From Peribacillus huizhouensis (GTDB lineage: Bacteria; Bacillota; Bacilli; Bacillales; DSM-1321), in assembly GCF_014138605.1 (NCBI RefSeq), contig NZ_JACJHX010000003.1, positions 124,001 to 188,000 on the forward strand: a stretch of 64,000 nucleotides of DNA, in the 5' to 3' direction. This document shows, piece by piece, positions 59,031 through 64,000 of the stretch. A program made the position numbers and the translations under genes. Each line of letters opens with the position of its first letter. The first letter of the stretch is position 1. Below the pieces are notes generated by a model that did no database searches, had not been told where the DNA came from, and worked only from the letters and a program-made list of their open reading frames with translations.

Positions 59031-60977
59031 TTAGAGTGCGTCTTTAATGACCTTTTTGTAATAAAAAACAGATAGGATACCAAAAATTGAGTACAATGCG
59101 GTATAAAGGACCATCACGATAATCATCGGTGTCCAAACTTCAGAGCCAAATAAAAACCAGCCTGATTGAACGGCAAAATAGCTATGGCATAACCCGATGA
59201 CTAAAGGAATTCCGAAATTAAAAATTTGTTTGGCTTGGATTCCTTTTAACAAGTCTCGCTCTGTAAACCCGAGTTTTCGTAAAATCGTGTAATTGGGTTT
59301 TTCGTCTTCACTTTCATCCATTTGTTTAAAATAAAGGATACATCCGGAGGTAATCAGAAACGTTAAGCCTAAGAAGCCAACGATAAACATTATAAGCCCC
59401 ATATTTTGTTTTTGATTGTTACTCGTTTCAAGGCGAGAATCATTTTGACGATTATCACTAAATTTCATTTTTTGAAAAATCTCATTTGCTTTTTCAATCG
59501 TTGCTGTATCTTTCATAGCAATGCCGATATAAATCGTAGATTCTTTTTGAATGTCTGTATTTAGATCCTGTTTTAGACGTTCGAAAATGGTTTTGTCAAC
59601 AATGGCAGTGGGTAGACCACCGTTTGTGAAATACAATGAAACAAAAGAATTTTTCTTTAGTCCGATATAGTTTTGCGGTATGTCTTCATGTTGCCCTTTC
59701 AATTCAATGGGGCCAGAGTCTTTTAAAGACATAAATTTCTGTAGCAGGTCACTATACCCGGTAAAAATAACTTCTTTAGCAGACACATCGATATCCTCTA
59801 CATCTTGGTCACTAATAACAGGAATGGTCATGACGTTCGGATCAAAGTTCATTTCCTCTAGATTTGTCTCCAATATTTGCTCCATATTAACATCAACTTG
59901 AATAACATCCACGGTTTTCTCACTATACTTCATTTGATTCGCTTGTAATGCTGCTTTAAATTGTTCGGCATCTTTTTGATTCGCAAATGAAAAGTCGTTA
60001 GGGACATAGTTCTCGGCCATTTTTTCTGCAGAGTAGTAGGAAATATAGCTTAACGATAATAAACCAATCGCAAGGGCAGATACGACCGTAATAATGGTTA
60101 ATAATAAGGCGTTTGATTTCATGCGAAACATAATCGATGATAGAGACAATACTTCATTGATATTTAAGTAACCGTGTTTCTGTTTGCGAATAATATTTAG
60201 AATAAACCGGACAGAACCTTTATAGATAAGATAGGTTCCGATGATGACTGATGCCAAAATAATAATCATGGCAAGAAATAGTTCAGTCATGGTTGTGAAG
60301 TCTCCACTAAATAATTTTGATGAAAGATAATAGCCGATTATGATCAAAATTATGCCTGTCATCCCGATGAACATTTCAAGAAAGGACACCTTTTTTACTT
60401 TGCCTTCTGTCATGGAAATGGTTCTAAATAAAGATAAAATGGTTTGCCTTTTAATAAATGCATAGTTCATCAACATAATAAAGCAGTAGATGACACCAAA
60501 CACAACAAGTGTTTGGATGAGTGCCTGAAAAGAAAAATGAAGGGTTGCGATCGCTTCAACAGCTGTAATTTTAAATAAAATCATAATAATTAGTTTGGAT
60601 ACGGAAAAGCCAAGAAAAATTCCTACCATTAATGATCCGAAATAGAGGATAAAGTTTTCCATACTAAGGATGCGGAATATCTTGCTTTTCGTCATGCCGA
60701 TTAATTGAAATAAGCCAATTTCTTTACTCCGCCGTTTAATGAAGATGCTATTGGCGTACAAGAGAAAGATTGAAACAATCGCGACAAGTAAGACGGAAGC
60801 TGTTCTGATAGCAGCTGCTCCTTTAATTGACCCTTTTGTTTCATCCATCGATGGGTCAAATTGCAAGGTAACAAATGCAAAATAAAGTGCGGCACTAAAG
60901 ATTAAAGCAAAAACATACAGGTAATAATTTTTTAGATTCTTCTTCAGATTGCGGAAGATGAGTTCATTGATGCTCAT
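59031..60977 (-). CDS. Bce-type ABC transporter permease (FtsX fold)
   Basis: A 648-residue permease with ten helices: an N-terminal FtsX unit ([40 protein letters not shown]), a second one ([20 protein letters not shown]), a large extracytoplasmic domain of about 200 residues between helices 7 and 8 (about 320-520) and the C-terminal three helices. This is the BceB/VraG/YxdM architecture that binds and frees peptide antibiotics such as bacitracin and senses flux for the partner kinase. It overlaps the ATPase gene by 14 bases. The specific peptide is unknown. Confidence 0.93.
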   Translation of the reverse strand: MSINELIFRNLKKNLKNYYLYVFALIFSAALYFAFVTLQFDPSMDETKGSIKGAAAIRTASVLLVAIVSIFLLYANSIFIKRRSKEIGLFQLIGMTKSKIFRILSMENFILYFGSLMVGIFLGFSVSKLIIMILFKITAVEAIATLHFSFQALIQTLVVFGVIYCFIMLMNYAFIKRQTILSLFRTISMTEGKVKKVSFLEMFIGMTGIILIIIGYYLSSKLFSGDFTTMTELFLAMIIILASVIIGTYLIYKGSVRFILNIIRKQKHGYLNINEVLSLSSIMFRMKSNALLLTIITVVSALAIGLLSLSYISYYSAEKMAENYVPNDFSFANQKDAEQFKAALQANQMKYSEKTVDVIQVDVNMEQILETNLEEMNFDPNVMTIPVISDQDVEDIDVSAKEVIFTGYSDLLQKFMSLKDSGPIELKGQHEDIPQNYIGLKKNSFVSLYFTNGGLPTAIVDKTIFERLKQDLNTDIQKESTIYIGIAMKDTATIEKANEIFQKMKFSDNRQNDSRLETSNNQKQNMGLIMFIVGFLGLTFLITSGCILYFKQMDESEDEKPNYTILRKLGFTERDLLKGIQAKQIFNFGIPLVIGLCHSYFAVQSGWFLFGSEVWTPMIIVMVLYTALYSIFGILSVFYYKKVIKDAL

Positions 60978-61728
60978 GTTGCACCCCGCCTAATACACCT
61001 TGTGTCTTCATGATGTCATGGAAGAAGGTCTGCCTTGTTTCTTCCCCTTTATTTAGTTGTGTATAAATTTGTCCATCTTTGATAAAGACGACTCGACTGC
61101 AATAACTAGCGGCAACAGGATCATGCGTAACCATAATAATCGTTGCTTTACGTGTTTGATTTAATTTGCTTAATTTGTTTAATAAGTCGGAAGCGGATTT
61201 TGAATCGAGCGCACCAGTCGGTTCATCAGCGAAAATAATGCTCGGTTCATGAACAAAGGCTCGTGCTGCGGAGGTACGCTGTTTTTGACCACCGGAAATT
61301 TCATTGGGATATTTATCTTTCAGTTCATAAATACCTAGTTCTTTTGCAAGGGTAGCAAATTTTTGTTCAGCTTCTTTCTTCGGTGTCTTTGTAATCGATA
61401 ACGGTAATAGGATATTTTCTTTGACCGTCAGTGTATCTAATAAATTGTATTCTTGAAAGATAAAACCCAAATGGTGCTTACGAAATTCGGCTAACTGTTT
61501 TTCTTTCATATTACTAATTTCTTTACCTTCGATTTTAATGGTCCCGTTACTAATTTTATCAATGGAGGATAGAACATTAAGCAAAGTCGTTTTCCCTGAA
61601 CCGGATGCTCCCATAATACTTACGAATTCGCCTTGATGAATGCGAATATCAACCCCTTTTAAGACTTCTTGTTTATTAAATTTAGTACCATAGCTTTTAT
61701 GGATTTTAACGGCTTCAAGAATATGCAT
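60964..61728 (-). CDS. Bce-type ABC transporter ATP-binding protein
   Basis: A 254-residue ATPase: Walker [15 protein letters not shown]-loop [14 protein letters not shown], signature [14 protein letters not shown], Walker [15 protein letters not shown] and the H-loop [12 protein letters not shown]. The sequence belongs with the MacB/BceA group that works with FtsX-type permeases. GGGAGTGGATAACT precedes the ATG. A 102-base gap containing palindromic sequence separates it from the kinase gene, the usual place for a promoter switched on by the response regulator. Confidence 0.95.
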   Translation of the reverse strand: MHILEAVKIHKSYGTKFNKQEVLKGVDIRIHQGEFVSIMGASGSGKTTLLNVLSSIDKISNGTIKIEGKEISNMKEKQLAEFRKHHLGFIFQEYNLLDTLTVKENILLPLSITKTPKKEAEQKFATLAKELGIYELKDKYPNEISGGQKQRTSAARAFVHEPSIIFADEPTGALDSKSASDLLNKLSKLNQTRKATIIMVTHDPVAASYCSRVVFIKDGQIYTQLNKGEETRQTFFHDIMKTQGVLGGVQHEHQ

Positions 61729-61759
61729 AGTTATCCACTCCCTTTTCTTTCAATGAACT

Positions 61760-61838
61760 TAGTATAAAGCGCTCAAGCTTAATTTGCCTTCGATTGAGCG
61801 AACAAAGAATAAAAGCATATGACATTTTTGTCACATGC
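61760..61838 (-). promoter_or_regulatory. Regulatory gap between kinase and transporter: candidate BceR-type site and promoter
   Basis: On the minus strand TGACAAAAATGTCA (TGACA-N4-TGTCA) is centred inside the longer GCATGTGACA...TGTCATATGC repeat that includes the kinase TGA stop, followed by TTTTATTC; it can act as terminator or as a Bce-type regulator site. Next come CGCTCAA and TTGAGCG, inverted and 19 bases apart, and a TATACT -10 (61761-61766). No strong -35 exists, as expected of an activator-dependent promoter. Confidence 0.5.
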
Positions 61839-62829
61839 TTGTTAGCTTTACGAATTCATTTCTTTTTGGAAAGGTTAACGTAAAAGTCGTTTCAGCGAGT
61901 TCTGATATGACATATATATCAATATGTAATGGTTGAGCTGCTTTTTTGGCTAAATATAGTCCCATCCCTGTTGCTGCATGGTCTTGATGGGTAGTCGTTG
62001 TAAAGCCCCTATCGAATATACGCGGTATATCCCTAGGATCAATGCCTCGTCCGAAATTTTTTACTTCAAGAATGGTTTGCTCAGCTTGCTCATAACTTGT
62101 AATCATGATATCGGCTGCTGTACTATATTTGACTGCGTTTGTTAAGAGTTGTCTAATGATAAAAGCCAGCCATTTGGCATCACTAAGTACTTCAGTTATC
62201 TCTAATTGGATTGCAAAGCCAATCCCTTTTTGTATGCACCATGATTGTAATGTTTTAATTTCAAAGAAAATGAGCGTTTCTAAGTTCGTATTTTCTATGT
62301 ATAAATCATTTTCGATGGATGGAATACGCTTTTGATGGAGCTGCTGGTCAAGTAGAAGATGGATTCGCAACCATTCATAAGTTAAATGAGTTTTCATCAT
62401 TTCATTGTCTAAGCGATCAATCATTAAATGCATCGCTGTCAACGGTGTTTTTACTTCATGAATCCAAGCCAATAGTTCATCTTTCTCTTGCTCTAAAGTT
62501 AGTAGATTTTGTGAAGCTACCTGTTTTAGTAATTCGGTTTGGTTTGTCATACTATCTTCTATTATTTTTTCAAACGGACTTTCTGGATAGGCGATGCTCG
62601 TTAAATCAAGATTGTTTTCTCTATCTACTAAACTTCTATAAAATTTCGTTTCTTTATGGTAGCGAAAGATCAAAAAGATTGTAAAAAAGATCATCGATAA
62701 GAAGACAAGATAGAGGATGGGCTTAAGCGGAATTGCCGAATCAATGTAGGCGACAAAGATGATTAATAATTGTAAAAAAATAAATAAAATGATCCAGCTG
62801 CCTCTTTCTATGACATATTTTTTAATCAT
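61831..62829 (-). CDS. Intramembrane-sensing histidine kinase (BceS-like)
   Basis: A 332-residue kinase with two N-terminal membrane helices (12-28 and 36-56) and almost no extracellular loop, the mark of BceS-type kinases that take their signal from the ABC transporter. The phosphoacceptor His124 is in LAWIHEVKTPLTAMHLMIDR; N-box FIIRQLLTNAVKYST and G-boxes NFGRGIDPRDIPRIFDRGFT and TGMGLYLAKKAAQPL follow. It overlaps the response regulator gene by 8 bases. Confidence 0.94.
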   Translation of the reverse strand: MIKKYVIERGSWIILFIFLQLLIIFVAYIDSAIPLKPILYLVFLSMIFFTIFLIFRYHKETKFYRSLVDRENNLDLTSIAYPESPFEKIIEDSMTNQTELLKQVASQNLLTLEQEKDELLAWIHEVKTPLTAMHLMIDRLDNEMMKTHLTYEWLRIHLLLDQQLHQKRIPSIENDLYIENTNLETLIFFEIKTLQSWCIQKGIGFAIQLEITEVLSDAKWLAFIIRQLLTNAVKYSTAADIMITSYEQAEQTILEVKNFGRGIDPRDIPRIFDRGFTTTTHQDHAATGMGLYLAKKAAQPLHIDIYVISELAETTFTLTFPKRNEFVKLTSM

Positions 62830-63517
62830 ATATAGTTGCCTCTTCTATGGCTTTGTATCCTTGCCCAACTTTCGTTTCGATAAAGCTTCCTAAACCAATT
62901 TCATCGAGTCTTTTTCGTAAACGATTTACATTGACTGTTAGGGTGTTATCGCTGATAAAGCGCTTATCATCCCATAAGCTATTAATTAATTGCTCTCGAC
63001 TTACGATCTTATTTTTCTGCTCAATCAAAAGTTTTAAAATAAAAATCTCATTCTTTGACAGTTCTATTGATCCAGCAGTAGTGGTAACCGTATTTTTCTC
63101 ATAATCCACCGTTGCCCCACACCATGTTTTGAGCTCGATTTTTTCACTATTGTAATTATAGACACGACGAAGAATCGCTTGTACCTTTGCAATTAGCACA
63201 TCAAAATGAAAGGGTTTTTGGATATAATCATCCGCACCAAACTGCATAGACATCACAATATCAGTCGGATGATCGCGAGAAGATAAGAAGATAATTGGAA
63301 TGTTGGAATGTGATCGAATCATTCTACACCAATGAAACCCATCGAATTTTGGCAATTGAATATCAATAATAACTAAGTCAGGCTTTATATCCGTAAATTC
63401 TTGAATCACTTTACTAAAATCAGTAATCCCATAAACATCATAAGACCATTGGGCTAATCGATCTTTTATCTCATTAAATAGAGTCGTATCATCTTCAATT
63501 AACAAAAGTTTAAACAA
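62822..63517 (-). CDS. Response regulator (OmpR family, BceR-like)
   Basis: A 231-residue regulator: receiver domain with acidic pair Glu8/Asp9-10, phosphoacceptor Asp52 (LVIIDIQLPKFDG) and switch Lys in DDYIQKPFHFD; winged helix C-domain (ELSKNEIFILKLLIEQKNKI, LTVNVNRLRKRLDEIG). The start is TTG at 63517 (GGTG before it), with no ATG alternative nearby. It is first in the RR-kinase-ATPase-permease order typical of Bacillus Bce modules and should activate the transporter genes on peptide-antibiotic stress. Confidence 0.94.
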   Translation of the reverse strand: MFKLLLIEDDTTLFNEIKDRLAQWSYDVYGITDFSKVIQEFTDIKPDLVIIDIQLPKFDGFHWCRMIRSHSNIPIIFLSSRDHPTDIVMSMQFGADDYIQKPFHFDVLIAKVQAILRRVYNYNSEKIELKTWCGATVDYEKNTVTTTAGSIELSKNEIFILKLLIEQKNKIVSREQLINSLWDDKRFISDNTLTVNVNRLRKRLDEIGLGSFIETKVGQGYKAIEEATIYD

Positions 63518-64000
63518 CTGGATTCACCACGCCTTTAGATTAACTTTACAATAATTGTATAATAAATAATTAGTGTTTGCTATTGTGCTATGTGTTTTTT
63601 AGGATATATATAGTAGAATTTGATGCTAATTCTTCAACATGTAAACTTGCCTACCATTGTGGAATAAGGTTGAGAAAAAGGAACATGCCATATTGATAAA
63701 AGTTACTATTATCCAGGGATCGAAAAGAAGCTATCCTTAAAGTGAATATGGATGAGTTTTTTAGGAGAAGACTATTTAAAAAAAGCCTAGTATATATATG
63801 AATGAAAATGATTTTGGAAATATATAAGGTACAAAACCAAGGGCCATGCGTAAGAAAATATTCGATTGTTTAGATCAATATTTTTGAATTCCATTATACA
63901 TAGAAAAATTCATGGTGATAAAGTATAACATTGAATCTAACTAGAATTTGTAACAAAATAGATTGAAAATTTAAAAAGCATCGAATGACGGAATTAGTCA
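63518..64000. other. Gene-free end of the window
   Basis: Contains the promoter region of the two-component operon (a TATTATAC-type -10 near 63560 on the minus strand) and AT-rich sequence with many stops in all frames. I see no gene, repeat or terminator that can be supported. Confidence 0.5.

Overview
The window reads as chromosome of a low-GC, endospore-forming member of the Bacillaceae (a Bacillus, Neobacillus or Peribacillus relative; the genus cannot be fixed from sequence alone). Supporting this are an intracellular subtilisin, a spore-coat transglutaminase (Tgl), a YheC/D-type ATP-grasp protein, an AzlBCD operon, YfiT- and YkvR-type proteins, a Bce-type peptide-antibiotic module, strong AGGAGG-type ribosome sites and frequent TTG/GTG starts. 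No rRNA, tRNA, CRISPR array, prophage or intact transposase was found. Many gene remnants and at least five families of short interspersed repeats show an accessory-rich, rearranged stretch.

Layout. 1-3.7 kb: edge of a cation/proton antiporter, then an intracellular protease translationally coupled to an endonuclease-I-like nuclease behind a LexA-like box, a VOC remnant and an SRPBCC protein. 4.1-8.9 kb: sialic-acid island (secreted sialidase with a cre site, RpiR/SIS regulator, secreted NanM-type mutarotase) without lyase, kinase or transporter. 9-13 kb: tgl, small genes and remnants. 13.1-18 kb: TetR regulator divergent from kynureninase, amino-acid permease and alanine dehydrogenase, a route from kynurenine to anthranilate and alanine to pyruvate. 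18.8-21.2 kb: SAM-I riboswitch ahead of a sodium:solute symporter and an OsmC protein. 21.2-24.1 kb: isochorismatase-like hydrolase, remnants (MFS, antiporter, integrase), an amber-interrupted DinB gene and an intact YfiT-like gene. 24.5-26.2 kb: azlB-azlC-azlD. 26.8-31.7 kb: NlpC/P60 endopeptidase, thioredoxin-like protein, SWIM/SNF2 helicase.

31.8-40.7 kb: probable sugar-acid catabolic cluster (IclR, aldehyde dehydrogenase, TIM-barrel-like protein, FAH-family enzyme, KdgT permease and a three-part UxaA-family enzyme). The two large UxaA-type subunits are complementary: one keeps the N-terminal Cys motifs and lacks the CGGSD centre, the other does the reverse. I consider this split enzyme the most novel candidate here. 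41.1-44.3 kb: TPP riboswitch and thiW-thiD-thiM-thiE, with thiM-thiE bracketed by inverted copies of a hairpin repeat. 45.1-47.5 kb: two divergent ATP-grasp genes. 47.8-51.1 kb: zinc-starvation region with four Zur-like boxes (FAD enzyme, truncated lipoprotein, DUF1284 protein, ZinT-like lipoprotein).

51.4-52.7 kb: DUF3219 protein and a luciferase-like monooxygenase whose 3' end has been fused by deletion to the 3' end of a convergent secreted-protein gene. 53.4-56 kb: VOC, DUF2277 and two SRPBCC proteins. 56.3-58.9 kb: AcfC-like binding protein, redox-type lipoprotein, ECF sigma factor and anti-sigma factor in one operon. 59-63.5 kb: BceRS-BceAB-type two-component and ABC-transporter module on the minus strand. 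The last 480 bases hold no gene I can support.
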